A DNA stretch of 64,000 nt from Strongylocentrotus purpuratus. Its lineage: Eukaryota; Echinodermata; Echinoidea; Camarodonta; Strongylocentrotidae. Under the pieces are notes generated by a model, which saw only the letters and a program-made list of their open reading frames with translations, did not search any database and was not told the origin of the DNA. The stretch lies in NCBI RefSeq assembly GCF_000002235.5, contig NW_022145597.1, forward strand, positions 25,178,923 to 25,242,922. The letters are read 5' to 3'. Both the position numbers and the translations under genes were made by a program. This document shows positions 50,001 to 55,560 of this stretch, piece after piece. How positions within the stretch are numbered: position 1 is the stretch's first letter; each line of letters begins with the position of its first letter.

Positions 50001-51105
50001 ACAACCCCCTACAATAGTATACCAATATACACTGTCTTGAGAGGTTCTGGTTAAAACTATGCGCAAGAGGCGACTCTAATAGTACTCTTTGCTGAGGGGC
50101 GCAGCCCCGAAGCAAATGGTACTTTTGCAGTAACCGAGGCCCATATTTGTAACCAGTACCTCGAATAGAAGGCATGGTATATTTGTTTTATATCCTGAAT
50201 CAACAAATTATTTTATTTTTAAAAAAATATATTAAAAAAATATTTTTAGGAAAAAAAACATTTAGCACAAAAGAATGTCTTTTATCTAAAAAGATTTTAA
50301 ATATTTTGTTTTCATTAAATTAAGATTTGAAAAGAAAAAAAAAGTCAATTCAAAAAGAAAATTCGCATTTTTTTTCAACTCCCAAATAGTAATCCCGAAT
50401 AGTACTCTCATATAGTACTTTCTAAAAATAGTTCAAATATTTCTGGTCATGTGACAAGCTCTCAACCATTCAAAAGCCAAAAAATGTTTGATGCAGGATA
50501 TAAAATAATATAGCTTTCTGACAATTTACTAGGAAATCTTCTGCTTATTAGTATCATAGTTTTTCTAGTATCGTTGAGAATGGTATTTGTCGGCTTTAAG
50601 CATTTCATTACAAATTTGTTTACAGCCCGATACCTCATTTAGTTTTAATTTTTGGAGAAAAAAAAAATAATACCTCAAATGGGGTAATAGCAAATCCAAC
50701 TTAATATATGTTTCGTTTAGTATTTCATCCTGTTAACGATGTGTAGTCCATTAAATTCATCAATCATATTTCGTCAGTCACATGAATTTGTACTAACTTT
50801 CCCATAATTTGTTCTCTTAATACTTTTACATTGTTTTTCAGTTTATTCTTAAACAGTTTCTTAAATGTGTAATACAGCTTTCTTCAATTCCTATAGAATG
50901 GCTTCCTGCGAACCGCTCGGCATAGTTTCTTTGATAACTCTTTTCCCTATTCGATATTTGTAAATGGTGAACAATTCAACCACTGGCTGCATTAGACCGT
51001 TAATGAATAAATAAATGAATAAATTGATTATATGAAGCTTACCATAGCGAGAAATCCCAACAAAACGAGGCACACTCTCAGACGAACTGAGATTGTTCCA
51101 GTCAT
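19048..51105 (-). CDS. Gene B: complete adhesion GPCR, 18 coding exons, 772 aa
   Basis: Gene-level entry. The exons are 51043-51105, 40849-40903, 35606-35911, 31419-31717, 29658-29927, 28957-29065, 27786-28000, 26497-26540, 25856-25958, 24962-25068, 24319-24421, 23712-23859, 23031-23097, 22011-22077, 21331-21416, 20763-20898, 20347-20388 and 19048-19146. Every junction is AG/GT and every intron phase matches, giving one frame of 772 codons plus stop. Seen in order: signal peptide (1-21), Cys-rich segments (22-142), Ser/Thr-rich stalk (about 190-331), GAIN-like region (about 368-453), GPS ending HLTSF (477-481), TM1-TM7 (about 495-738) and a 32-residue tail. Diagnostic aGPCR features are IHMNL in TM2, the TM3 Cys (561) with the ECL2 CW pair (631-632), LLPILGLTW in TM6 and FQYIF...GVSILVFHC in TM7. 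As an aGPCR it should sit at the plasma membrane, self-cleave between L478 and T479 and signal through G proteins. Ligand and subfamily are unknown; I recognise no named ortholog. Confidence 0.88.
19289..19679. mobile_element. 391-bp MITE, intact copy
   Basis: Terminal inverted repeats TTAAAGATAGACTTGAGTTC and its partner ending GAACTCAAGTTTATCTTTAA. The interior matches the split copy at 56694-61390. The left half is shared with a wider family seen at 1085, 18470, 29490 (inverted), 40430 and 56360. Confidence 0.75.
20347..20388 (-). CDS. Gene B exon 17: end of TM7
   Basis: A 42-nt exon, phase 0 at both ends, with acceptor ACGTTTACAG and donor GAT/GTAAGT. It encodes GVSILVFHCLLVPD, matching the GxxIFxxHC end of TM7. 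Confidence 0.86.
20763..20898 (-). CDS. Gene B exon 16: TM6 and first part of TM7
   Basis: A 136-nt exon with acceptor CTTTTCTGCAG and donor CTCCAG/GTATGA. It encodes ATARALCILLPILGLTWIAG (TM6) and FQYIFIICFSLQ (TM7). LLPILGLTW is a highly conserved adhesion-GPCR TM6 motif. Confidence 0.9.
21331..21416 (-). CDS. Gene B exon 15: end of TM5 and ICL3
   Basis: An 86-nt exon with acceptor TTTACGCGTAG and donor ATCAA/GTAATT. It encodes FSVTVLWFVMRTFRSL and the basic third intracellular loop KANKKKDEIDKIK, the usual G-protein contact region. Phase 2 fits exon 16 (AA+G). Confidence 0.85.
22011..22077 (-). CDS. Gene B exon 14: ECL2 cysteine and start of TM5
   Basis: A 67-nt exon with acceptor CTATATTCAG and donor ATG/GTAAGA. 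It encodes CWLHVGDSSIYIFAGCVYAT then EM. The CW pair is the conserved ECL2 motif that bonds to the TM3 cysteine. Confidence 0.86.
23031..23097 (-). CDS. Gene B exon 13: TM4
   Basis: A 67-nt exon with acceptor AATTATTTCAG and donor GCATT/GTGAGT. It encodes GPLVVVGVSFGVLFDTYGTS, the adhesion TM4 pattern (YGxPxxxVxxS) running into ECL2. Phases fit both neighbours. Confidence 0.87.
23712..23859 (-). CDS. Gene B exon 12: TM3, ICL2 and start of TM4
   Basis: A 148-nt exon with acceptor TTTTACGACAG and donor TACG/GTAAGA, phase 0 to 1. It contains C561 (TM3 disulfide cysteine), LHYLFTSALAWTMIEGVSLY (TM3 signature of the adhesion family), and ICL2 leading into RIVWLSLIAYG, the start of TM4. Confidence 0.9.
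24080..24240 (-). repeat. tRNA-derived SINE head in intron 11
   Basis: Minus-strand TAGCATAGCGATTAAGGCAT (A box) and GGAGGTGATTCCCGGCGG (B-box-like). Confidence 0.4.
24319..24421 (-). CDS. Gene B exon 11: ICL1 and TM2
   Basis: A 103-nt exon with acceptor GTTTGTTACAG and donor AGG/GTGAGA. It encodes ACKMLKIQIHMNLAICTALG and QIIFLTLAEATDNR. The IHMNL motif is the class-B/adhesion TM2 signature. Confidence 0.88.
24735..24840 (-). repeat. tRNA-derived SINE head in intron 10
   Basis: Minus-strand GCGGTATAGTGGATAAGTCT is a clear tRNA A-box-like stretch; the B box is weak. Confidence 0.4.
24962..25068 (-). CDS. Gene B exon 10: TM1
   Basis: A 107-nt exon with acceptor TTTTACATGTAG and donor ACTGG/GTGGGT; this donor is chosen over one four bases on because it fits the phase of exon 11. 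It encodes a short extracellular linker and TM1 (YILGGISIASLVLAVFIYCV). TM1 directly follows the tethered-agonist stretch, as in other aGPCRs. Confidence 0.87.
25856..25958 (-). CDS. Gene B exon 9: second half of the GPS with HL/TS cleavage site
   Basis: A 103-nt exon with donor CAAG/GTAAGT. It encodes VWSTAGIQVVSVDSD, then SVVCNSTHLTSFAVLLSLK. H477-L478-T479 is the canonical aGPCR self-cleavage tripeptide, and TSFAVLL matches the start of the tethered agonist (Stachel). Of the usual four GPS cysteines only two are present (C447, C473): the WSxxGC cysteine is Ile461 and the last CxC cysteine is Ser475. Confidence 0.88.
26497..26540 (-). CDS. Gene B exon 8: first half of the GPS
   Basis: A 44-nt micro-exon with acceptor TTTTTCTACAG and donor ACAG/GTAATC, phase 0 to 2. 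It encodes DGFNGVYCAYQVTD, supplying the first GPS cysteine (C447). The phase fits exon 9 (AG+T gives Ser454). Confidence 0.82.
27520..27680. repeat. Partial copy of the TTGAGTTCTGG repeat family in intron 7
   Basis: The segment around ATAAGGGCATTTGAAGAGCC also occurs at 1345, 40690 and 56610. Confidence 0.5.
27786..28000 (-). CDS. Gene B exon 7: GAIN-like region
   Basis: A 215-nt exon with acceptor CTACCAAATAG and donor ACG/GTGAGG. It encodes about 72 residues of alternating hydrophobic strands (VSIISSVIKIELIDGN, then NGSVQIIFMVEST), as expected for the last strands of a GAIN domain before the GPS. Sequons NTT, NLS and NGS are present. The region before the GPS is short for a full GAIN fold, so this may be a reduced GAIN subdomain B. 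Confidence 0.82.
28535..28830 (-). repeat. tRNA-derived SINE in intron 6
   Basis: Minus-strand head GTGTCGTAGTCGAGTGGTTT with B-box-like TAGTTCGATCCTCG, a body and a 3' tail of (AAT)n complement at 28548-28573. Confidence 0.65.
28957..29065 (-). CDS. Gene B exon 6: juxta-GAIN Cys segment
   Basis: A 109-nt exon with acceptor TTCATATATAG and donor AATG/GTAGGT, phase 0 to 1. It encodes GCGSAVSKKARVDLSSGNQQ followed by CGSTFTFQFGSVNDGN, with two Cys. The phase matches exon 7 (G+TG). No catalogued domain is recognised. Its place between the stalk and the GAIN-like exon suggests it starts the folded membrane-proximal part. Confidence 0.8.
29180..29490 (-). repeat. Inverted copy of the TTGAGTTCTGG repeat family in intron 5
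   Basis: Reads in reverse relative to the copies at 1085 and 40430, ending CCAGAACTCAACTTCATCTT at the right. Located just 3' of exon 5 (minus strand sense). Confidence 0.6.
29658..29927 (-). CDS. Gene B exon 5: Thr/Ser/Pro mucin-like stalk
   Basis: A 270-nt exon, phase 0 at both ends, with acceptor GTCATTACAG and donor ACACTG/GTAAAT. Ninety codons are dominated by Thr, Ser and Pro (TTIPTTISQTSDQATKPST, then PTTPTYTYSPPSTEP) and continue the stalk begun in exon 4. A symmetric phase 0-0 exon could be skipped without shifting the frame, so stalk length may vary by alternative splicing. That last point is inference. Confidence 0.8.
30020..30553. mobile_element. Foldback with ~95-bp inverted ends in intron 4
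   Basis: TACACTGTCGCTCATATAGT at the left and ACTATATGAGCGACAGTGTA at the right, bounded by TA and extending to TAGATCTAGATAATAGT. The loop contains a tRNA-like SINE (30235-30370). Confidence 0.75.
31419..31717 (-). CDS. Gene B exon 4: extracellular module running into Thr-rich stalk
   Basis: A 299-nt exon with acceptor TTGTTTTTAG and donor CCA/GTAAAT; phases fit both neighbours. The first half (LVPEGNSTNLLFDATFDHYF, then GGSWGGSSCLLFHA) is compact and has one Cys; the second half has a further Cys (GFPCN). It then becomes Thr/Ser/Pro-rich (TTSTVSPTTDGPVTTTT), a mucin-like stalk expected to be O-glycosylated. Confidence 0.82.
31718..33639. other. Part of intron 3, nothing recognised
   Basis: AT-rich sequence without repeats I could pair or frames I could support. 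Confidence 0.5.
33640..34225. repeat. Polypurine low-complexity block in intron 3
   Basis: Plus-strand G/A-rich sequence (GGGAAAGGGAGGA-like) with no periodic unit. Long minus-strand frames are Ser/Phe/Pro artefacts. A second block lies at 35140-35440. Confidence 0.7.
34804..34870. repeat. Hairpin in intron 3
   Basis: GAACTCAGTGCTATATGCTC and GAGCATATAACACTGAGTTC are near-perfect arms, extended inward by TGGTTCC/GGAGCCA, around a short loop. Confidence 0.7.
35606..35911 (-). CDS. Gene B exon 3: Cys-rich extracellular segment
   Basis: A 306-nt exon with acceptor TTTTCCTCACAG and donor ACAG/GTGATG. It encodes residues about 40-142. A short CxxxxxxxCxxC head (PCRPKFPACPEC) precedes a segment rich in Thr, Ser and Val with further Cys residues (IVQCDTYTCRS, QYCFG). 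N-glycosylation sequons NAT and NYS are present. I recognise no catalogued domain. The pattern suggests a small disulfide-bonded extracellular module. Confidence 0.85.
36140..36260. repeat. Second copy of the ATTATCAAT-bearing repeat
   Basis: Same flanks as 530-690 but only one or two ATTATCAAT units. Confidence 0.6.
36546..36972. repeat. Direct repeat, left copy, flanking foldback copy 2
   Basis: GGCTATACTCC, a poly-C run, CAGTGGCGGATCCAGGGAGG and ACGCGCTATTGTCTCT recur in order at 37814-38285. CAGTGGCG...GGATCC resembles hAT-type termini. Confidence 0.75.
36976..37813. mobile_element. Foldback element, copy 2, right end truncated
   Basis: Same left end and inverted-repeat body as the copy at 2527. 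It stops at GATTAAGTTATG, about 50 bp short of the right terminus, where a duplicated flank begins. It lies in intron 2 of gene B. Confidence 0.8.
37814..38285. repeat. Direct repeat, right copy
   Basis: Matches 36546-36972, with an extra stretch holding a 35-C homopolymer at 38042-38076. Confidence 0.75.
38640..38960. repeat. Trinucleotide-rich block in intron 2
   Basis: (TAC)n and (TTC)n runs, then (ACC/ATC)n, with no coding content. Confidence 0.7.
38961..40329. other. Part of intron 2, nothing recognised
   Basis: AT-rich; a G run at 39733-39741 only. Confidence 0.5.
40330..41640. repeat. Segmental duplication block 1, gene B copy
   Basis: Partner of 960-2260, holding gene B exon 2. C-homopolymer tracts at 40971-40987 and 41043-41052 distinguish it from the gene A copy. 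Confidence 0.8.
40849..40903 (-). CDS. Gene B exon 2: short Cys-containing segment
   Basis: A 55-nt exon starting after GCTTCAG and ending CTAG/GTAAGC, phase 0 to phase 1. It encodes MQRIPRCKSDPECYQLYL. A second acceptor six bases further in (ATGCAG/, exon 40849-40897) keeps the frame and drops two residues. The paralogous exon in gene A (1506-1554) has only the inner acceptor. The downstream phase fits exon 3 exactly (G+AA). Confidence 0.8.
42956..44686 (-). CDS. LINE ORF2, reverse transcriptase part
   Basis: 576 codons with all RT blocks: VVPIFKKDDPSLFTNYRPIS, YGFRQNYSTDMAV, GVFMDLSKAFDSLSHDILL, VPQGSILGPLLFLIYINDI, CILYADDTSLLAS (catalytic YADD) and ISAWFKCNKLSLNTSKTQC. A thumb and C-terminal tail typical of the Jockey/CR1 group follow. 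The annotated Met is internal: the true reading joins the endonuclease part upstream. Confidence 0.8.
   Translation of the reverse strand: MEEGKSFCHNGSYISNPDDIAENFNEYFVNIGSNIANCIAEDENAIDTFNVYMGQPSPHILFFKPVTKEEIIDIVKSNLKSGKSCGFDEIDSIVVKHILPFIVEPLLYICNSSLRTGCVPSKMKISKVVPIFKKDDPSLFTNYRPISILPCFSKILEKLVFNRLYDYLLQHNFLYDSQYGFRQNYSTDMAVIEIHDRIVKELNEGKSVIGVFMDLSKAFDSLSHDILLQKMQHYGIKGLSLKWFQSYLLHRQQFTVYNSHNSSFGNINTGVPQGSILGPLLFLIYINDIVNSCHECDCILYADDTSLLASHNDIEALVESLNTSLAHISAWFKCNKLSLNTSKTQCVLFKKGGVQFNVDDILLKIDAVPLKFYDSVKFLGVVLNSSLSWKDHIDLVRLKISRFIGILSRLKYELPSNILFLLYNAYVLSHLSYCNSIWGNTYSSHLHKLIMLQKKAIRVCTKSEYTASTSTLFKLLYTLKLQDINKIQIASFMQRFHSQTLSPYLMNMFVKNRNIHNYNTRSCNHFHRWTYLNNKSKYSLRHTGPILWNSLNLSNFNIQFNNSFKRQYKKYLIGNY
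44749..46116 (-). CDS. LINE ORF2, endonuclease part (broken from RT by one frameshift)
   Basis: 455 codons. APE-type endonuclease motifs are intact: IHFNARSM, VIGISETWIN, GRGGGVGLFIRK, YLMGDLNID, NIDNIYTN and TDITDHFPIF. It would nick target DNA for target-primed reverse transcription. The frame ends at LKSLTL-stop. The downstream sequence continues the protein in the next frame after a run of five A residues, so a one-base loss in that run explains the break. Confidence 0.78.
   Translation of the reverse strand: MPVKYCDTSDFNVYSCIANELNSNIDDLNFVNCLPFQEVNNEDFERLFSPVNQYDVSLNGFNFEDESLNENEEDTHSNPPVKYYLSSEFNEIIDNSVNQNFSIIHFNARSMFRNFEEIHAYLSNLQYQFSVIGISETWINSNSHVPFVIEGYTFVHVDRPSGRGGGVGLFIRKDLNYKLVQFSEQCEGVDCLCIEIDCKTSKNIVVAIIYRQPKSNVIQFSSFFDKLMNYNEIKNKRAYLMGDLNIDLMKKYTNSQIFDFINTVASSGFYPIINRPTRVNSRSATNIDNIYTNVFCSSIISGIFVTDITDHFPIFYISYFLDRVNNSKSKSFSFRKVTIENCNRLSVDLANADWSEVYQENDTERAYDVFYEKFIGYYNEHFPVQTKHIKKRKRNRKPWVSLDMLKLIKTKNKLYKNYLKRSIQANYDKYKKLRNMVTTRLRRAKRDYYLKSLTL
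46262..47095 (-). CDS. LINE ORF1 protein (coiled coil plus nucleic-acid-binding fold)
   Basis: 277 codons, complete. The N-terminal half is an Ala-rich helical stretch and a long heptad-like coiled coil (roughly 60-140: LDQLEISSTHTMEEIERVDG and following), then NEADQYSRRNCLKFYGVKES, which resembles the RRM-like core of L1-type ORF1 proteins, and a basic C-terminal third. It would trimerise and bind element RNA. It ends 145 bp before ORF2. No break is visible. Confidence 0.75.
   Translation of the reverse strand: METRNRKATPTTTDTATADAIEAAAFKAFEKYMESNAFVNAVEKAVERAIDKHIMKFNQRLDQLEISSTHTMEEIERVDGKALELESSLNTKGAEIDRLKDVIEKQSTSIHNLTLAMNEADQYSRRNCLKFYGVKESNTEITDDVICQLASERLGVNLTAVDIDRSHRVAPRGGIANDAGSADANPKNKRPRAIIAKFCSYRVRSAVLRARRKLKGTGMAIDEPLTSTNQDLLWAAKKHHRVNEAWSFDGRIIVLLPATNGKTVKRTIHSKRDLDKL
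47847..48608. mobile_element. Foldback element, copy 3
   Basis: Termini TACAGTGCGTCCC and GGGACGCGCTGTA. Orthologous in position to copy 1 within the segmental duplication. Its right arm is shorter by a deletion near 48510. Confidence 0.83.
49190..49860 (-). mobile_element. Old LINE 3' fragment (gene B copy)
   Basis: Paralogue of 3960-4620. The 79-codon frame at 49408-49647 is still open and nearly identical in both copies. That reflects recent duplication more than selection. Confidence 0.5.
50040..50504. mobile_element. Insertion specific to gene B intron 1
   Basis: The 50186-50504 part has inverted ends TTTTATATCCTG and CAGGATATAAAA. Preceding it at about 50080-50135 is a hairpin, AGTACTCTTTGCTGAGGGGC pairing with GCCCCGAAGCAAATGGTACT. 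Absent from the gene A copy. Confidence 0.55.
51043..51105 (-). CDS. Gene B exon 1: start codon and signal peptide
   Basis: Encodes residues 1-21, with basic residues (R8, R10) followed by the hydrophobic stretch VCLVLLGFLAM, which is a signal-peptide pattern. The donor is ATG/GTAAGC, phase 0. The same 63-nt exon with two conservative changes exists at 11363-11425, which supports this start and this donor. The frame stays open upstream, but the conserved block between the paralogues supports the ATG at 51105. Confidence 0.85.
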
Positions 51106-51589
51106 GGTGATCTCCCACAGTCCTGGAAATGGGCAGGTGTCACGTGCAGAAGACCGCTGATGAAAAAACTCTCTCCTGAACCCTTGTAAACTCCAGTAAA
51201 TAAAGTGGGTAGATTGATACAACAGTCCCGGTGTGAGAAAATTAAATGTATTTTTTAGAGCTCGCGATATTCGTCAAAATTGAATTCAAACAGATACAAA
51301 TGAAACCAAATGAATAAATCTGGTGTAAAAATCGAGTTTTGCCAGAACTAAGAGCAAACGATATTCGAAAAAAATGATTAAAATAGTTGGTTTTCAAGCG
51401 ACACAGCTCATGAATAGAATAAATAAACACTTTCACGATCCAGTTGGATTTCTATTCGATCCGTTCAGCTTGGAATTGGTGAAGCAACTGAATTATTCCC
51501 AGAAGAGCGGGATGCTAAAATCTTCATTTAATTCATGTGGTTAGTGGAAACTACTATTTGTTCACACCACCTTCTGACCGTTGTGGCGA

Positions 51590-51630
51590 TTTAACCAATG
51601 AGAGTGCGTGCATTTATATCACGTGATATG
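51590..51630 (-). promoter_or_regulatory. Candidate core promoter of gene B
   Basis: On the minus strand the order is CACGTG (51620-51625, an E-box palindrome), TATAAA (51613-51618) and an inverted CCAAT (51595-51599), about 490-520 bp upstream of the start codon. The same three elements in the same order and spacing precede gene A. Conservation between paralogues supports function, but duplication alone could also explain it. Confidence 0.4.
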
Positions 51631-51846
51631 CTAAGGTAATCGCCATTTCGTCTCGCACGGATAGTTTTGTTATTGGAACTGCTGTTTGGGATGTTAAAAA
51701 TAGCAGCACGGTGGTTTGTCTGCTTGGCAATATTCGAAGGTGTCGTGGTGCGGTGGTTCATTCACCCCACTCTCAATCCAATTGCGAATCTCAGCCAGGC
51801 AATAACGTCTTTGGCTAGACAGTAATCCACTTTTGCCACTCTCCAC

Positions 51847-52154
51847 CCAGGGGGGGGGGTGTTTCATAAAGTTGTTCGTAAAGTTACGCATGACTTTACG
51901 AACGACTTGTATATCAAAAGCCAAGTGGGCTGCTCAATCATTATTAACTGCATCAACTAAAGTTAAGCTGTGCAGATGTAGATTAACATTATCATTATAA
52001 CATATTTAATGCTAAGTATATTTTTGCCATAATTTAATTGAGGTTATTGGAAATATCAGAAAAAACTTTGGGCATCCTATCTGGCACTTCATATACAAGT
52101 CGTTCGTAAAGTCATGCGTAACTTTACGACCAGCTTTATGAAACGCCCCCCTGG
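51847..52154. mobile_element. MITE with ~60-bp terminal inverted repeats
   Basis: Left end CCAGGGGGGGG...GTTTCATAAAG, right end CTTTATGAAACGCCCCCCTGG. The arms continue through GTTCGTAAAGTTACGCATGA and ACTTTACGAACGACTTGTAT. About 310 bp, non-coding. Confidence 0.75.
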
Positions 52155-52294
52155 TGTAAAATCGATCCCCGATAGGAAGCAAAAGTCATGGTAGTTTGCC
52201 TATCATTTTGATCGTCTGAGTGGAAAATGTGCATGCATTGTGTGCAGGCAAGTCTGAATCCAATGACTTGGGTAATTGTATATCTGTAAAGCGC

Positions 52295-52505
52295 TAAAGC
52301 AGGGCTCCCACTTAGCCGAGTTGGAACCTCGAGTTGTGGCGAGCTGGCGCGATCTTATGGCAAGCTGTTTTATTATTAATTGATATCAAGAATTGAATTC
52401 TTGATATCAAGAAATATGTTTTAATGATAAAACTGCTTGCCATAAGATCGCGCCAGCTCGCCACAACTCGAGGCTCCAACTCGGCTAAGTGGGAGCCCTG
52501 CTTTA
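52295..52505. mobile_element. Near-perfect 211-bp palindromic element
   Basis: Arms AAAGCAGGGCTCCCACTTAG and CTAAGTGGGAGCCCTGCTTT extend inward to GATCTTATGGCAAGC. The centre is a 31-bp palindrome (TTGATATCAAGAATTGAATTC...). Inserted in a SINE-like tail (GCGCTA / AAGCGCTATATAAA). Confidence 0.75.
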
Positions 52506-53849
52506 AGTGACATGGCCGATTTAAGCGCTATATAAACCCTGATTATTATAATTATTATTATTATCATTAGTAACCAACAAAAAAAAACTTTGAATTCTCT
52601 CAAGTTCCCCTTTAAAGGTCGATCATTCATTTCTTTTCCTCACAGAATGTTGCAAGTACATCATTCAGTAAATGTTGAGGCGGTCGTGCATGAATGCCAA
52701 TAGTGTATTCTCCTATTCTTTGGAATAAGAAACGTGTTTTGAATGATGTTGGGATAATCATTCATTTAATAAGTGTGATGGTGTTTCAACGATTTTGTCA
52801 ACTCACTGCTAGAAGGACGTTACATCCATCGGCACTGCATGGGGGAAGTGTGCTTTTTGCAGAAAACCTAGCGTTTAGTTTGGAAGATGAAATTGGGCTT
52901 TAATCGACTGATTATGAGATCATCATTCTGTTTGAAAGACCGTCTAACATGGACCTTCAAAACGCAAACCATCCTTCGAACAAATGAGGGATTCACTGGG
53001 CCCCTGCCATCCAAATACAAATGTATTCCTGTTGGTGTGTAGTCCTGCATACAACTTATATTTTGATATGTAAACTTCTGAATGTGTTACAATACAACAA
53101 ACAATAGCAACATATAAGTTGCAATATGTCGGACATGTCAGACTAAACAGTCGGCTTAACTAATATTCTACAATAGACAATGGTATGTAATTTCCCCCAG
53201 CTCAGCACACGCTCATAATAAAATTGCATACTTTCATACATTTACAATACATCATCATTGTCTTTGTCTTCCTGGTGATGCTACAGCATGTCTGACGGAA
53301 AAGCAACTTTTATGTTGCTACTGTATTACGTATTGCCACAGGTGGTCAACTTTGGCAAAGTTACATACCACTTTCTCAAGTTAGCTCATTGGTGACTGAC
53401 AGATGATGTCACATATAATTTGCTTCCTTTCTAAATAAATAAGGTGTAAATAGGGAACAAAAATTAGAAATTAAATTAAGAAATTAAAAAGAAAATTGGT
53501 AATAAAAGATGATAGGCCTTATTAAAGAAAATGGGCGAAATGAAATTAGAATTACACTTTCCGTTTAAAACAGATGAAGGAATTGCCATGAGATCTCGTA
53601 TATAGTGGCTGGAGTTTTCAGAAAAACCCTCCAAATTATTTCTGAATTTTGGAACAACAGAACAAAGTTAAATGAGAAAAATTTACATTATCAACAGAAA
53701 AAGATGATGTCGTTAGTGAACAAAGTGCATTACTTAAAGTGGTGTTTAATTTTGATTCAAATCTGTATGCGGCAAAAGAAGTAAAAGAAGCAATTTGGAA
53801 TTTTATTGCATTATTCTAACAAAATATTCATTATAAAGTCACTGAACCA
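52506..53849. other. Upstream of gene B, weak foldback only
   Basis: An imperfect inverted repeat pairs CAACATATAAGTTGC (about 53109-53123) with GCAACTTTTATGTTG (about 53303-53317). No gene. Confidence 0.4.
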
Positions 53850-55560
53850 TGTTTTTTTTACAGGACACTTATGACAATCGCAAACAAATTGGGGACTATA
53901 ACTTTGGTTTCAAACGGAAACAAGTCAAGAGATATACTTAAAAACTGGCGCCCAATTTCCTTGCATAACGTTATTTATAAATTATCCTCCGATTGTGTAG
54001 CTAAAAGACCAAGACGGATTTCGTCTTACTCGATAAGCGAAAATCAAAAGGGATTTTTTTAAAAGCTCGCTTTATTGGGAAAAATATACGTTTATTTATT
54101 ATACGACACATTACTTTACACTGAAATGAAGGATATATCTAGCATGTTACTTGTTATTGATTTCGAAAAGGCATCCGACTGTGCACGTGTCTCATAAATT
54201 CCTCTATAAAGTTTTTGATTTCTTTCAATTAATTTGGCCCATCTATTCAGAAATGGATTAAATTGTTTTAGTAAAATGTTTCCTCGTGTGTCCTACTAAA
54301 CGGACACTGTGCAGATAGATTTGTAATGAGGCGAGGGTGTCGTCATGGAGATCCTTCGTCTCCGTACCTGTCTTTAGCGAATTTTAGATTTGCGTGGACT
54401 GATACGTGTGACGTCCATTCAAGGCAGTGCATTAAAAGGACGTCGATCGTAGCAATCCCCATTGTCTTCGTGCGAATCTAAAAATCCCTACTGTTGGTGA
54501 GTGGACTACTTGGTATCCTGATGCGTCACTCAAATTCTTTAGTTGGATCAGGGACGTGATAGAGAAGGACTGGAATCAAGCCGCTCTCCTTTGACCCCAT
54601 GCTCCAAGCCGCCGAAAAGTTATGCGCTAATCTGCAACTGTTGACCAGGTGGTGAGATAAAAGAGCGCATTAAATTTCAGAAGTTAGAATTCCTACATCA
54701 GAAAATGGTATCACTGCAACTGTTCGCTGTCCCTTCCAATGATTTCTCATCCATTGTTGAATGTGTAAAGAGTAGAACAAGCGAACACAAACTTGCGTAC
54801 TTTCATCCTTTTTTAAACTTGAAAAATACAAAAAAAACACGCGAAAACACGCATTAGCAAACTTAATGTTATTGATGATTGTAAATCATGGATCAAATAA
54901 CGGAACATTAAAGCATGCACAAATTAGCGCATCATCCTAAAATATTGAGTTTTTGACAGGATGTAATTTTTCTTTTACCAACTCTGGCACACAAATTAAA
55001 GGAAGGACGGAGTTCTAAATTCGAAAATTTGTTTGATGCACTATTCCCAATAAAATCCCCATATAAAGTTTTTGATTTACACTGAAATTTTGCCGGTAAT
55101 TTAATATTTTGTAATAAATGTAAAACTGGTGCCTGGCTTCCGAAAGTCCCCGCAGTGGAAGCGCGGTTCGGAGCATGGGACTTCAAAGCCAAGTGGAATG
55201 TTACACATCCCATTGTTACGCTTTAGAACTCAAGAATGCGTTTGAATAAATTACAAGAGTTTCGCCTCCTTTTCTTTCACCTCCCTGGTTGGATTGCATC
55301 TGAATAGGAAAACACTTAAACTGTTGCAATATGCAGATGACACCCTCCTACACTCAATGGTACCAGACACGATTTACAATGTGCCCTTGAAATAATTGCT
55401 GACTTTGAAAATATCTCCAATCTCAAAATCAACATAGCAAAAACGCAAGTAATATGGATTGGGAATCATAGATCTCTTAAAACAGAAATGTTACACCGAT
55501 ACAAATTGAACTGGATGTCTGAAGGTTATCAAAAAGAGAATGTCGTCGACCGGGTGCGAA
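53850..55560 (+). mobile_element. Degraded L1-like LINE fragment
   Basis: On the plus strand, out of frame with each other: KNWRPISLHNVIYKLSSDCV (53940-54000), LLVIDFEKASD (about 54145-54180), RRGCRHGDPSSPYLSL (about 54328-54375) and LLQYADDTLL (about 55322-55352). The order matches an RT domain. No intact frame. Confidence 0.65.

Larger units (their letters stand above)
47820..50003. repeat. Segmental duplication block 2, gene B copy
   Basis: Partner of 2490-4811. After about 50003 roughly 500 bp absent from the gene A copy follow before homology resumes at about 50505. Confidence 0.85.
50505..51790. repeat. Segmental duplication block 3, gene B copy (promoter and exon 1)
   Basis: Partner of 10825-12450. 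It also preserves the uninterrupted target site (GGAAATCTTCTGCTTATTAG, about 50531-50550) into which the Tx1-like LINE inserted in gene A. Confidence 0.8.
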
